From Comamonas koreensis (GTDB lineage Bacteria; Pseudomonadota; Gammaproteobacteria; Burkholderiales; Burkholderiaceae_C), in NCBI RefSeq assembly GCF_014076495.1, contig NZ_CP043575.1, positions 3,100,001 to 3,164,000 on the forward strand: a stretch of DNA of 64,000 nt. Direction: 5' to 3'. The position numbers and the translations under genes were made by a program. The notes below the pieces were generated by a model. That model searched no databases, was not told the origin of the DNA, and worked only from the letters and a program-made list of their open reading frames with translations. This document shows positions 10,887 through 21,662 of this stretch, piece by piece; the first letter of the stretch is position 1, and every line of letters starts with the position of its first letter.

Positions 10887-12440
10887 ATGGATTCAAGCAT
10901 GTCTACGCGCCCGGCGGCTGCCGCGGTCACCGCATCCACCCCGAGCACAGCAGTGTCTGCACTGCAGCCCGGTGCCCAGTGGCACAACGGTTTTGCCAGC
11001 CTGCCGCCGGTCTTCTACACCCGCCTGCAACCCACCCCCATGCCGCAGCTGGCGATGCCGGCGCGCAATGACGCGCTGGCCCAGGACATGGGGCTGTGCC
11101 CCGAATGGCTGGCCAGCAGCGAGGCCACCCAGGTGCTGGGCGGCAATGCGCTGCTGCCGGGCATGGACGCCCTGGCCAGCGTCTACAGCGGCCACCAGTT
11201 TGGCCACTGGGCTGGCCAGTTGGGCGACGGCCGGGCCATTTTGCTCGGCGAGATCCGCTCGGCGAGCGCCCCCGAGGGCCTGGAGCTGCAGCTCAAAGGC
11301 GCGGGCAAGACGCCCTATTCCCGCATGGGCGATGGGCGCGCGGTGCTGCGCTCGTCCATCCGCGAATACCTGTGCAGCGAGGCCATGCACGGCCTGGGCG
11401 TGCCCACCACGCGTGCGCTGTCGCTCGTCACCTCGCCCCAGCCCATCTACCGCGAGACGGTGGAGACCGCTGCCGTCGTCGCCCGCGTGGCGCCCAGCTT
11501 TGTGCGCTTTGGCCATTTTGAGCATTTCGCGGCCCGCGATGACCAGGACAGCCTGCGCAAGCTCGCGGACTATGTCGCCGAGCGCTACATGCCAGGTGTT
11601 GCCCAGCACGCCAGCGGCAGCACCGAGCGTTATGCCGCGCTGCTGGCCGAGGTGGCCGAGCGCACTGCGCGCATGATGGCGCTGTGGCAGGCCCATGGCT
11701 TTTGCCATGGCGTGATGAACACCGACAACATGAGCATTCTGGGCCTGACCATCGACTACGGCCCCTTCCAGTTTCTCGACCACTACGACGCCAACCATAT
11801 CTGCAACCACAGCGATACCGGTGGCCGCTACGCCTTTGCCCGCCAGCCGCAGGTGGCCTACTGGAACCTGTTTTGCCTGGGCCAGGCGCTGCTGCCCTTG
11901 ATTGAGGACGAAGCGACCACGCTGGCGGCGCTGGAGCGCTACAAGACCGCGCTGGAGCCTGCGATGCAGCGCGCACTGGGCGCCAAGCTGGGCCTCGATC
12001 CCGCCCGCAGCACCGCGCCCGAAGCGGTGGCCGCTGTGGTCAACCCCTTGCTCGCCCTGATGCAGCAGCACCGCACCGATTACAGCCTGTTCTGGCGCGC
12101 GCTGTCGCAAGCAGTGGCCGATGACAGCCTGCCTTCGCTGGCCCCATGGTTCAATGGCGATGCGGCGTTTGAGACCTGGCGCGAGCAGTACCAGGCGCTG
12201 CTTGCGCCCGGCGACGCAGCGGCCACTGGCGCGCGCATGTTGGCGGCCAATCCGCGTTATGTGCTGCGCAACCACCTGGGCCAGCAAGCCATCACTGCTG
12301 CCCAGCGGGGCGACTGGACCCCGTTTGCCCGCTTGCAAACCGTGCTGGCGACACCATATGCAGAGCATCCCGGCTGCGAAGACCTGGCCGCCCTCCCGCC
12401 CGACTGGGCGCAACATATTGAAATCAGCTGTTCATCATGA
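10887..12440 (+). CDS. selO: Protein adenylyltransferase SelO (YdiU)
   Basis: A 517-residue pseudokinase-fold enzyme that transfers AMP from ATP to Ser/Thr/Tyr of target proteins and is linked to redox stress. Family landmarks: [73 protein letters not shown] (metal-binding N and D), and the extreme C-terminal SCSS, whose Cys corresponds to the selenocysteine of eukaryotic homologues. The start at 10887 has no clear ribosome-binding site; ATG 10899 is an equal alternative. The stop overlaps the msrB start (ATGA), so the two are translationally coupled. Confidence 0.95.
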   Translation: MDSSMSTRPAAAAVTASTPSTAVSALQPGAQWHNGFASLPPVFYTRLQPTPMPQLAMPARNDALAQDMGLCPEWLASSEATQVLGGNALLPGMDALASVYSGHQFGHWAGQLGDGRAILLGEIRSASAPEGLELQLKGAGKTPYSRMGDGRAVLRSSIREYLCSEAMHGLGVPTTRALSLVTSPQPIYRETVETAAVVARVAPSFVRFGHFEHFAARDDQDSLRKLADYVAERYMPGVAQHASGSTERYAALLAEVAERTARMMALWQAHGFCHGVMNTDNMSILGLTIDYGPFQFLDHYDANHICNHSDTGGRYAFARQPQVAYWNLFCLGQALLPLIEDEATTLAALERYKTALEPAMQRALGAKLGLDPARSTAPEAVAAVVNPLLALMQQHRTDYSLFWRALSQAVADDSLPSLAPWFNGDAAFETWREQYQALLAPGDAAATGARMLAANPRYVLRNHLGQQAITAAQRGDWTPFARLQTVLATPYAEHPGCEDLAALPPDWAQHIEISCSS

Positions 12441-12847
12441 GCTTTCCCGTCCAAAAATCGGATGCCCAATGGCAGGCCGAACTCGCATCCAAGCAAGCCG
12501 AATCGGTGGCCTACCAGGTCACCCGGCATGCCGCCACCGAACGCCCTTTTACCGGCAAGTACGAGGCCCACTGGGCCGATGGCAGCTACCACTGCATCTG
12601 CTGCGGCGCCAAGCTGTTTGACAGCGACACCAAGTTTGACGCGGGCTGCGGCTGGCCCAGCTTCTCCGAAGCCATTCCCGGAGCGATCCAGGAGAACGTG
12701 GACCGCAGCCATGGCATGGTGCGGGTGGAGACGGTCTGCGCCCAGTGCGGCGCCCACCTGGGCCATGTGTTCCCGGACGGCCCCCAGCCCACCGGCCTGC
12801 GCTACTGCATGAACTCGGCTGCGCTGGACTTTGAAAAGCAGGACTAA
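12437..12847 (+). CDS. msrB: Peptide-methionine (R)-S-oxide reductase MsrB
   Basis: A 136-residue enzyme that reduces the R-epimer of methionine sulfoxide in proteins. All zinc ligands are present (C53/C56 in the CICC segment, C101/C104 in CAQC), as are the GCGWPSF substrate loop and the catalytic Cys124 in RYCMNSAAL. MsrB is thioredoxin-dependent in characterised members. Its ATG overlaps the selO stop by four bases, so both products are probably made together. MsrA is not in the window. Confidence 0.97.
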   Translation: MSFPVQKSDAQWQAELASKQAESVAYQVTRHAATERPFTGKYEAHWADGSYHCICCGAKLFDSDTKFDAGCGWPSFSEAIPGAIQENVDRSHGMVRVETVCAQCGAHLGHVFPDGPQPTGLRYCMNSAALDFEKQD

Positions 12848-13119
12848 GAACCTGTTCTAAGCCTGGCTTGCCGCTGCCATGACAGGCCGGTGGCAGGCGC
12901 GGCACGGAACTTTGGCTGCCGCCAGCGCTCTGACACCCCGGCAAGCCGAGGCGAGCACTTCAGCCCGGCTTAAGCTGGCAGCAAAATAGCTCGCGTATCA
13001 TTGGACGCTTGCCTGCAGACGCGCCCTTCAAACAAACACAAGCACCCAAAGCCCTGCTCTCTTGTCCGCACTGCGCTCCGGCTTTTGAGCCATGCCGTGC
13101 ACAGCCCGCATCGCCTGAT

Positions 13120-13665
13120 ATGAAATTTTTGATTGATTTTTTCCCCATCCTGCTGTTTTTCGCAGCGTTCAAGGTCTGGGGGGTGTTTGTGGCCACCGGG
13201 GTGGCCATCGTGGCGACCATTGCGCAAATCGCCTACCTGCGCTTCAAGGTCGGCAAGGTAGAACCCATGCAGTGGATCAGCCTGGGCGTGATCGTGGTGT
13301 TTGGTGGCGCCACCCTGCTTTTTCACGACGAGTCTTTCATCAAGTGGAAGCCGACCGTGCTGTATTGGGTGATGGCGGCCGTGTTGCTGGGCGGCCAGTG
13401 GTTCTTCAACAAGAACCTGATGCAAAAGCTGATGTCGGCGCAGGTGCAGCTGCCCCAGCCCGTCTGGAACACGGTCAATTACAGCTGGGCCATCTTTTTT
13501 ACCCTTATGGGCATTGTCAACATCTGGGTCGCCTACCAGTTTGACCTCGATACCTGGGTCACCTTCAAGATGTTCGGCGGCCTGGGCCTGATGCTGGTCT
13601 TTGTGCTGGGCCAGGCCATGTACCTCAGCCGCCACATCCAGCACAACCCGGAAGACCAACCCTGA
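13120..13665 (+). CDS. yciB: Inner-membrane septation protein YciB/IspZ
   Basis: A 181-residue integral membrane protein with five or six hydrophobic segments. It begins MKFLIDFFPILLFFAAFKVWG and contains WKPTVLYWVM, GGQWFFNKNLMQK and the NxVNYSWAIFFTLMGIVN segment, all characteristic of the YciB (intracellular septation protein A) family. Known members affect cell-envelope integrity and septation. The start at 13120 matches the family N terminus; the longer in-frame start at 13009 adds unrelated residues. It is followed by bolA on the same strand, a frequent neighbourhood in betaproteobacteria. Confidence 0.93.
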   Translation: MKFLIDFFPILLFFAAFKVWGVFVATGVAIVATIAQIAYLRFKVGKVEPMQWISLGVIVVFGGATLLFHDESFIKWKPTVLYWVMAAVLLGGQWFFNKNLMQKLMSAQVQLPQPVWNTVNYSWAIFFTLMGIVNIWVAYQFDLDTWVTFKMFGGLGLMLVFVLGQAMYLSRHIQHNPEDQP

Positions 13666-13741
13666 GCAGGCGCCTGAGCCTGAGGTGCCGATAGCAGCGC
13701 TTCGCCAAGGCTCCCAGCCCGCCCGCATTCACTCCTTTTTT

Positions 13742-14026
13742 ATGCAAGCCCAGGACATTACCGCCACCGCCATTGAAGCGGTGCTGCGCGACAAACTCTC
13801 GCCCACCCAGTTGGAAGTGATCGATGAAAGCGGTCTGCACGCCGGCCATGTGGGCGCCAATGACAGCGGATTTGGCACCCATTTCCGGCTGCGCATCGCT
13901 TCACCCTTATTTACTGGCACATCACGCATAGCCCAGCATCGGCTTGTGTATGATGCGCTCCAAGCATTCATTGACGCGGGTTTACATGCCCTTGCCATTG
14001 AAGTCCTGCATACACCAAAACAATGA
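13742..14026 (+). CDS. BolA family protein
   Basis: A 94-residue BolA-fold protein. The family core is present: LEVIDESGLHAGHVGAN, then GTHFRLRI, then HRLVYDAL and a final ALAIEVLHTP with the conserved invariant His-containing C terminus. BolA proteins pair with monothiol glutaredoxins in iron-sulfur trafficking and influence envelope genes. It lies between yciB and a periplasmic parvulin isomerase on the same strand, a conserved trio. The start at 13742 follows from family length. Confidence 0.93.
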   Translation: MQAQDITATAIEAVLRDKLSPTQLEVIDESGLHAGHVGANDSGFGTHFRLRIASPLFTGTSRIAQHRLVYDALQAFIDAGLHALAIEVLHTPKQ

Positions 14027-14073
14027 AATCACTGGTGTATATTTCCTTCATAGATAAACAATTTGGATTTCGC

Positions 14074-14859
14074 ATGAAAAAACAGCTCTTGTCCGGTCTG
14101 GTTGCAGCTGCCCTGCTTGGTTCAGCCGCGCTGCCTGCAGTGGCCCAAAACATTGGCATCGTCAATGGCAAGCCAGTGCCCTCATCCCTGCTGCAGACCT
14201 TCAAGGAACAAATGGAGCGCAGCGGTCGCCCGGTGAGCGCCGAGCAAGAAGGCCAGATCAAGGAAGCCATCATTGAGCGCGAAATCTATGCCCAGGCTGC
14301 CAAGGCCCAAGGCCTGGACGCGACCGAGTCCTTCAAGGGCCAGGTCGAGCTGGCGCGCCAAGGCATCCTGACCCAGGAGCTGTTTGCTGCCTACGAAAAG
14401 GCGCATCCTATCTCTGACGCCGCTGCCAAGGCCGAGTACGACAAGTTTGTTGCGACCAACCAAGGCAAGGAATACCACGCCTTCCACATCCTGGTGGACA
14501 GCGAAGACAAGGCCAAGGCCCTGATCGCCCAAATCAAGAAGGGTGCCAAGTTCGAAGACCTGGCCAAGAAGGAGTCCAAGGATCCTGGATCGGGCCAGCG
14601 CGGTGGTGATCTGGACTGGGGCAATGCCGCCAACTACGTCCCTGAGTTCTCCGAAGCGATGACCAAGCTGAAGAAGGGCCAGATGACCGATACCCCGGTC
14701 AAGACCCAGTTCGGCTACCACATCATCCGTGTGGACGATGTGCGCGAAGCGCAACTGCCCAAGTTCGAGGAAGTCAAGCCCCAGATCGAGCAGCAACTGC
14801 GCCAGCAACAAATCCAGAAGTACCAGCAAGAGCTGCGTGAAAAGGCCAAGGTCGAGTAA
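14074..14859 (+). CDS. Secreted parvulin-type peptidylprolyl isomerase
   Basis: A 261-residue periplasmic foldase. It has a classical signal peptide (MKKQLLSGLVAAALLGSAALPAVA, cleavage before Q), an N-terminal SurA/PrsA-like helical region, and a parvulin domain at ~135-235 with YHAFHILVDSEDKAKALI, GGDLDWG and PVKTQFGYHIIRVDDVR. It should catalyse prolyl cis-trans isomerisation of outer-membrane or secreted proteins. The C terminus is a Gln/Lys-rich helix. An in-frame ATG at 14023 overlaps the bolA stop (ATGA), but starting at 14074 puts the signal peptide at the N terminus, so I prefer it. Confidence 0.93.
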   Translation: MKKQLLSGLVAAALLGSAALPAVAQNIGIVNGKPVPSSLLQTFKEQMERSGRPVSAEQEGQIKEAIIEREIYAQAAKAQGLDATESFKGQVELARQGILTQELFAAYEKAHPISDAAAKAEYDKFVATNQGKEYHAFHILVDSEDKAKALIAQIKKGAKFEDLAKKESKDPGSGQRGGDLDWGNAANYVPEFSEAMTKLKKGQMTDTPVKTQFGYHIIRVDDVREAQLPKFEEVKPQIEQQLRQQQIQKYQQELREKAKVE

Positions 14860-14883
14860 TTCTCGCCACTTCGCTTCTACTTG

Positions 14884-14915
14884 CAACCCCTGCCCCGTGC
14901 AGGGGTTGTGCTTTG
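14884..14915 (+). terminator. Terminator hairpin after the peptidylprolyl isomerase
   Basis: Perfect 10-bp stem CAACCCCTGC/GCAGGGGTTG with a five-base loop, followed by a weak T-rich tail (TGCTTTG), 24 bp after the stop codon. Confidence 0.65.
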
Positions 14916-15036
14916 TGGGCTGCGGCCTGCCACTGTGCGGCGCTACACTCGGATGGCTCTGGCTGGCCCCTGAAGGTCAGCCTTCTTCCTTGCGGCAGCC
15001 CTGTGCTGCTGCTGCCTTTACAAGAAAGAAAACCCC

Positions 15037-15450
15037 ATGCGTCTTTTGCACACCATGCTGCGCGTTGGCAATCTCCAGCGCTCCATCGATTTCTACACCC
15101 AGGTGCTGGGTATGCGCCTGCTGCGCACCTCGGAAAACCCCGAGTACAAGTATTCGCTCGCCTTTGTCGGCTACGAAGGCGGCAACCCTGGCCAGGCCGA
15201 GATCGAGCTGACCTACAACTGGGGCACCGAGAGCTATGACCTGGGCACGGCCTATGGCCATATTGCGCTAGGCGTGCCCGATGCCTATGCCGCTTGCGAG
15301 AAGATCAAGGCCAATGGCGGCAACGTCACCCGCGAAGCCGGCCCTGTGAAGGGCGGCACCACGGTGATCGCTTTTGTGACCGATCCTGATGGCTATAAAA
15401 TTGAGCTCATCCAACGCGATGAAAGCGGCGCTGGCGGCGGTCTGCGCTAA
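15037..15450 (+). CDS. gloA: Lactoylglutathione lyase (glyoxalase I)
   Basis: A 137-residue VOC-fold metalloenzyme that converts the methylglyoxal-glutathione hemithioacetal to S-lactoylglutathione. It starts [26 protein letters not shown] and has the metal ligands expected of GloA: His in LLHTMLRV, Glu in AEIELTYN, His in YGHIALGV and Glu in KIELIQRD. Length is that of the short, nickel-type bacterial enzyme. It stands alone between two terminators. I considered methylmalonyl-CoA epimerase, a related VOC protein, because the window has a methylmalonyl-CoA pathway, but the sequence is clearly GloA. Confidence 0.97.
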   Translation: MRLLHTMLRVGNLQRSIDFYTQVLGMRLLRTSENPEYKYSLAFVGYEGGNPGQAEIELTYNWGTESYDLGTAYGHIALGVPDAYAACEKIKANGGNVTREAGPVKGGTTVIAFVTDPDGYKIELIQRDESGAGGGLR

Positions 15451-15493
15451 GGCCAGCCCGGGGCGCGTCTTTCAATCACGCCCCACCTCAGCC

Positions 15494-15519
15494 AAAGCCA
15501 GGCCCATACCTGGCTTTTT
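15494..15519. terminator. Bidirectional terminator between gloA and the diguanylate cyclase gene
   Basis: Perfect 9-bp stem AAAGCCAGG/CCTGGCTTT with a six-base loop; five T residues on the plus side and a short T-run on the minus side. It separates convergent genes. Confidence 0.75.
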
Positions 15520-15551
15520 GCATTCCAGCCACCAAGGGCCATCGGCGCTGG

Positions 15552-17276
15552 TCAGCGGCTATGGCCGTTGTGCTGCTTGTTTTTGTACATGTCCAGATCG
15601 GCGTGCTTGAGCAGGCTTTGTGGGTCGGCACCATCGATCGGATAGATGGCCTGCCCGATGGAAGCACCCAGATGAACCACCTCGCCCTCAGGCAAGCCCT
15701 TGAGCGTCTGCAGCGCAGGGGCGAGAACCTCCAGGATCTTGGTTTTCACCACCTGGATCTGCTCGTCGCTGTGGATGCCCTGCAGCACAGCCACAAACTC
15801 ATCCCCTCCCAGGCGAATCAGTACGTCGTTGCTGCGCAGCACTTCCTTGAGGCGCTGCACTACCTCGATCAGGGCCAAATCGCCGTTTTCATGCCCCCAA
15901 CGGTCATTGAGCGGCTTGAACTGGTTGAGGTCGATAAAGAGAATGGCAAACACCGCCTGCTTGGGCGCGTTCGGCCGGGTCAGGGTCTCCAGAATATGGT
16001 TCAGCGCGCTGCGATTGGCAGCGCCAGTCAGCGCATCGGTGAACAAGCGATGCCGCATATGGTGGACATTGCTGGCCAGTTCACCAATCTCATCATTGCG
16101 CTCCACACCAATGGGCACATCGATCTCGCCCTGCCCGACGCGGCGCACCGCATAGGTGAGTGAGCGCATGTCCTTGGCCAAGCCGCCAAAAATGCGCAAA
16201 CCCAGCGCCAATGCAATACCCAGGGCCAGCAGGCCCAAGGCCACCACCAGCACCACATGGGCGCGGATGCCTGCCAGCATCTGCTGGTGCGGCACAGCGA
16301 CCACAGCGAGCCAGTTGAGGCCCGCCTCATCGGTCACGCGGCGGTAGGCTACCTCGATCGCATGGTCCTTGGCATCAAAGATCAGCGCCGTGCGCGCCAC
16401 CTCATTGGACTGCGAGAACTCATGCACCAGCTGCCGGTACACCACTTTGAGCAAGGGATTGCCGGCGCTGGCGGCGTTGACCCGGCTGGGCGGCTGCTCG
16501 CCGTTCTCGCGGATATTGTCCATGCGCGTGCCAGCAATCAGGTCCCCATTGGGCTCCATGATGAAAGCCTGCGCGCCCTCGGACAAATGCAGGCCGTCGA
16601 CGAAAAGCCGCAGCTCGCTCAAAGAGACATCGGTGGCAACCACACCGCTGGGCTGGCCGTCAGGGCCGAACACCCTGCGCGCCCGCGTCATCACCAGGTC
16701 CTTGGCATTGAAATCGATATAGACCGGCGTCCAAATATGGCCGACGACGCCCTGCGCGAGCCGGTACCAGGGACGCGTGCGCGGATCGAACAAATTGGAT
16801 TCTTTTGACAAGAAGATGGGCTCGGCCTGGATCCCTGGCAACAGGTAGCGGCTGCGCACCTCCTGCGCATGCAACTTGATGCGCAGCTCTGCCTGGGTGT
16901 CGTTGCTGCGCAGCAGGCCTATGCCCTGCCCATGGCGATTGCCGTAATAGACATAGTCGCCCTGGTGCTGAGTGAGTGACGTGGCGGCCCACAGGCGGGT
17001 GCGCAGCGCCGGCATGTCGTTCTCAATCCTGTCGGGGGCCTGCAGGCCCGCTGGAAAGCTTGCCTCGATGATGGAGCCCGAGCTGAAGATGTGCCGGTCC
17101 ACCGCCTGGCTGATGCGCTCGGCCATCTCCACCATCAGCTGCTGCGACAGCATCGATACCGTCTTGCTGCCCGTCCAGTACCACAGCACGCCGAGCACCC
17201 CGGTCAGCAATGCAATCAGCATCACAAACGGCAAAATCAGGGTGATCGTCAACGACGAAGCTTTACGGACGGGCAT
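15552..17276 (-). CDS. Membrane-bound diguanylate cyclase with periplasmic Cache-type sensor
   Basis: A 574-residue signalling protein. A membrane segment at ~9-34 is followed by a periplasmic sensory region (~40-335) with the FDPRTRPWYR signature of dCache domains. A second membrane segment (~341-365), a HAMP linker (~365-415) and a GGDEF domain complete it. The active-site motif is intact (GGDEF at 490-494), and an inhibitory RxxD I-site (RSND, 481-484) lies five residues before it. It should therefore synthesise cyclic-di-GMP with product inhibition in response to a small external ligand. No EAL domain is present. It is monocistronic, transcribed from the AT-rich gap to its right. Confidence 0.92.
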   Translation of the reverse strand: MPVRKASSLTITLILPFVMLIALLTGVLGVLWYWTGSKTVSMLSQQLMVEMAERISQAVDRHIFSSGSIIEASFPAGLQAPDRIENDMPALRTRLWAATSLTQHQGDYVYYGNRHGQGIGLLRSNDTQAELRIKLHAQEVRSRYLLPGIQAEPIFLSKESNLFDPRTRPWYRLAQGVVGHIWTPVYIDFNAKDLVMTRARRVFGPDGQPSGVVATDVSLSELRLFVDGLHLSEGAQAFIMEPNGDLIAGTRMDNIRENGEQPPSRVNAASAGNPLLKVVYRQLVHEFSQSNEVARTALIFDAKDHAIEVAYRRVTDEAGLNWLAVVAVPHQQMLAGIRAHVVLVVALGLLALGIALALGLRIFGGLAKDMRSLTYAVRRVGQGEIDVPIGVERNDEIGELASNVHHMRHRLFTDALTGAANRSALNHILETLTRPNAPKQAVFAILFIDLNQFKPLNDRWGHENGDLALIEVVQRLKEVLRSNDVLIRLGGDEFVAVLQGIHSDEQIQVVKTKILEVLAPALQTLKGLPEGEVVHLGASIGQAIYPIDGADPQSLLKHADLDMYKNKQHNGHSR

Positions 17277-17848
17277 AACCAGAGATGGGGAAGGCTTGGA
17301 TGGCGCGGTGGGCAGGTATTGGTATAGATACTGTCAGTTAATTCTTACTTTAACCGTTTGTATGAATTACATCGCACGATAGACCTGCGTAATAACTCAA
17401 CTTGGCAGCGCCATGTTGCCACGGCAACCCCAGGCCATCGCTGGAATTTTTCTGGCGCGCAAGCGACAGATCCATCGATTACCCTCAGCCTGGTAAAAAG
17501 ATAGTTGCTCTGGAGATTCTTTTTTTGGGTGGAGAATAGAGGCCGGAAGAAATGCCGCTGATTCCCTTGCCGGGCGGCCTCAGTATAACCAATCAAATAC
17601 ATTTAATTACATTAATTCGGCATAAATCAATCTCGGATCAGCGGAAATCACCCATCATTGAGTTACAAATTAGCTATAAGCTGATAGAATCAATGAATAA
17701 CAAAATGCGATTTAGCATGATTTGTATCCACTCCTGTCCTCATTGCCGAGGGCTCGGGCATAGCAACTCCCGCTGAATTGGTGGTGCTTGGCCTCAGTCT
17801 TCAGTCCAACGATGGACGTTGCCGCTTTGTTTATAGATTGATGATCCC
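17277..17848. other. AT-rich intergenic region, 572 bp
   Basis: The longest gap in the window, and clearly poorer in GC than its surroundings, especially 17510-17720 (for example TTAATTACATTAATTCGG near 17601). The small reading frames here have no coding character and no ribosome-binding site. It holds the promoter of the diguanylate cyclase (minus) and of the small alpha-CTD-like gene (plus). The drop in GC could mark a regulatory region or the scar of an old insertion; no terminal repeats or transposase remnants were found. Confidence 0.6.
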
Positions 17849-18118
17849 ATGGCTACTGAACTGCTTCTGAACAAAAGGCTCTCTCGCAGAACCCTCAACA
17901 GCTTGGGGCGACATGCGATCACCACGGTGGATCAGGTCGTCGAAGCATATCCCGAGCGCTTGCTCAAGCTCAATGGCGTGGGGATGACGGTGCTGCGCGA
18001 CATCGAGCGGACGCTGTTTCCCGGACAGCAGTTCCAGCCGCACTCGGGCCGCTACAAGGCCTGGACGGAAGACGCAGCCAACCAGCCGCATGCTGAGCAG
18101 GCGCAGTCCAAGGACTAA
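17849..18118 (+). CDS. Small protein resembling a stand-alone RNA polymerase alpha C-terminal domain
   Basis: An 89-residue protein. Residues 8-58 (LNKRLSRRTLNSLGRH...VVEAYPERLLKLNGVGMTVLRDIERTLFPG) follow the pattern of the RNA polymerase alpha-subunit C-terminal domain: a first helix with LSxRxxNxL, the loop before ITTVDQVV, and a helix-hairpin-helix NGVG.TVLRDIE matching the alpha-CTD LGKKSLxEIK region. The rest of alpha is absent, and the last ~30 residues are polar and probably disordered. In alpha this fold binds the DNA minor groove and activators. A role in DNA binding or transcription modulation is inferred by eye only. It sits alone beside the AT-rich gap. A generic helix-hairpin-helix DNA-binding protein is the alternative. 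Confidence 0.65.
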   Translation: MATELLLNKRLSRRTLNSLGRHAITTVDQVVEAYPERLLKLNGVGMTVLRDIERTLFPGQQFQPHSGRYKAWTEDAANQPHAEQAQSKD

Positions 18119-18255
18119 AGGTGCGCCCCCGGGGCACCGCCCTGCTCCTCTGCCCAATTCCCTGCTTTTAGCGGACACCATGCAGGCCTGCACTGCACGC
18201 CTGCTGGCATGTACACGCAAGGTCTGTGGCCCGGCCACGGGGCAGAAACGCCATG

Positions 18256-18280
18256 CCGGGCGCTGTGCGCTAGCGCCCGG
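18256..18280. terminator. Hairpin between the alpha-CTD-like gene and eda
   Basis: Perfect 8-bp stem CCGGGCGC/GCGCCCGG with a nine-base loop inside the 281-bp convergent gap 18119-18399. It has no T-run, so a terminator function is only a suggestion. Nothing else was recognised in this gap. Confidence 0.4.
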
Positions 18281-18399
18281 GTGCAGCGCAGCGGCATGGC
18301 CTATGGATCAATGTTCATCCCGCTTGTGGGGATGGGGTATGGAACGCAGCCACTTGGCGGCTTGCATGGCCGCCCGGAATTGCTCTGATGGCTGTGGTA

Positions 18400-19025
18400 T
18401 CAGGCCTTGCGTGGCAAGGCGGCAGCCTCACGGGCCAGCAAGGTGATGTGCTCCCAGTCACCGCGCTCCAAGGTGTCGGTGGGCACCAGCCAGGATCCGC
18501 CCACGCAGACGACATTCTTCAGCGCCAGAAACTCCGCCGCATTCGCCGTCGTGATACCCCCGGTGGGGCAAAAGCGCACTTCGGCAAAGGGGCCTTGCCA
18601 GGCCTTGAGCATGTTGATGCCGCCCGCCTGCAGCGCGGGGAAGAACTTCAGCTCATTGAAGCCGTCTTGCTGGGCCTGCATGATTTCGCTGCTGGTGGCC
18701 ACGCCGGGCAGCAGCGCCAGGCGCGCGTCGCGGCAGGCGTCACCCACGCTCGTGGTGTAGCCGGGGCTGACCGCAAAGCGGGCCCCAGCCGCCGCAGCGG
18801 CACGCGCATCGGCAGCATTGCGCACGGTGCCCGCGCCCACAATCGCCTCAGGCACAGACTTGGCAATCGCCTCGATCGCGGCCAGGCCTTGTGGCGTGCG
18901 CAAGGTCACCTCGAGCACCCGGATGCCGCCAGCAACCAGGGCCTTGGCCATGGACACAGCGTGGTTGACGTCGCGCAGCACGATCACCGGGATCACCGGT
19001 GCGTCTTGCATGATCGATAAAGCGG

Positions 19026-19041
<16 letters not shown>
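18400..19041 (-). CDS. eda: 2-dehydro-3-deoxyphosphogluconate (KDPG) aldolase
   Basis: A 213-residue class I aldolase that cleaves KDPG to pyruvate and glyceraldehyde-3-phosphate, the last Entner-Doudoroff step. Recognisable elements: PVIPVIVLRD, the catalytic Glu in LEVTLRTP, GAGTV, and the Schiff-base Lys in FNELKFFPA, followed by the phosphate-binding PTGGITTANA. Its start overlaps the 3' end of edd by 16 bp, so the two are translationally coupled in one transcript. Confidence 0.96.
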
Positions 19042-20876
<1,835 letters not shown>

Positions 20877-20986
20877 GGGGAATCCTTTGCATCACAGGGG
20901 CACGCAGACAAGGCTGCCCCCTTTATTTATGTAATTTTTATAGCACAGCAGCCGCATACAGCGCTGGCACTAGGCTTTGTAGGCTC

Positions 20987-21526
20987 TTAAGGCTGCTGAG
21001 CATCCAGCCACTGCTGCACTTGACGGGCAATGCGGTCCAGCGGGGTATCGGCATCCACGGTCAGCACCTGCGCCTCATCGCGCGGGTCTTCCAAGGTGGC
21101 AAACTGGTTGGCCACCAGCTCGGGCGAGAAAAAATGCCCCGCGCGCTGCTGCACCCGCGCCAAGGCTGTGTCGTAGCTGAGATCCAGAAACACAAAGCCG
21201 AGCCGGCTTTGGGAGGCACGCAGGAGCTCACGGTACTGGCGCTTGAGCGCCGAGCAGGTCAGCACCACCCCTTGGCCATCGTCCGCCTCAGCCAGCAACT
21301 GCGCCAGGCGCTGCAGCCAACCGGCGCGGTCGGCATCGGTCAGCGCAATGCCCGCCTGCATCTTGGCCACGCTTTCAGCGGCATGGTAGCTGTCGCCTTC
21401 AACCAGGTGCCAACCCAGGTGCAGCGCAATGGCTTCACCGGCGCTGGATTTGCCACACCCCGACACCCCCATCACCACCAGAGCTACGGGACGCCGATGC
21501 GGAGATTCAACAGAGGACTTGGTCAT
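20987..21526 (-). CDS. gntK: Gluconokinase
   Basis: A 179-residue P-loop kinase that phosphorylates gluconate to 6-phosphogluconate, feeding edd and eda directly downstream. The Walker A loop GVSGCGKSS, the substrate segment EGDSYHAAESVAKM, VLTCSALKRQYRELLR and GHFFSPELVANQFATLE all match GntK. The ATG at 21526 is chosen over an upstream TTG because it gives the usual N terminus. An imperfect operator palindrome lies three bases upstream of this ATG, so regulator binding there should block expression directly. No gluconate transporter is in the window. Confidence 0.95.
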   Translation of the reverse strand: MTKSSVESPHRRPVALVVMGVSGCGKSSAGEAIALHLGWHLVEGDSYHAAESVAKMQAGIALTDADRAGWLQRLAQLLAEADDGQGVVLTCSALKRQYRELLRASQSRLGFVFLDLSYDTALARVQQRAGHFFSPELVANQFATLEDPRDEAQVLTVDADTPLDRIARQVQQWLDAQQP

Positions 21527-21528
21527 TG

Positions 21529-21542
21529 GGTTAGCGCTATCC
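21529..21542. promoter_or_regulatory. Operator O1 (LacI-family type) at the gntK start
   Basis: GGTTAGCGCTATCC, an imperfect 14-bp palindrome around the core TAGCGCTA with a central CG step typical of LacI-family operators. It lies three bases before the gntK ATG and shares its 8-bp core with O2, 133 bp away beside the regulator gene. Confidence 0.7.
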
Positions 21543-21662
21543 AATACAGGTAAAAAAACAAGCACTGCCTTTGGACCACGTCGTTTGCGCAAACCGTTTC
21601 AAACCATCGGTCTTGATCTTGCGACGTCTGCGGGCATTGCCTTCCTTCCCCATTTAATGTGG

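Noticed and set aside
15037..15450. Possible methylmalonyl-CoA epimerase to complete the propionate module
   Set aside because: It is a VOC-fold protein, but the sequence and ligand pattern are those of glyoxalase I, and it is 8 kb from the module.
17552..17776. 74-codon open frame in the AT-rich gap
   Set aside because: No ribosome-binding site, no domain and no codon bias; chance frame in AT-rich DNA.
18119..18399. Possible small gene or RNA between the alpha-CTD-like gene and eda
   Set aside because: Apart from one GC-rich hairpin without a T-run there is no start signal or conserved structure that I can support.
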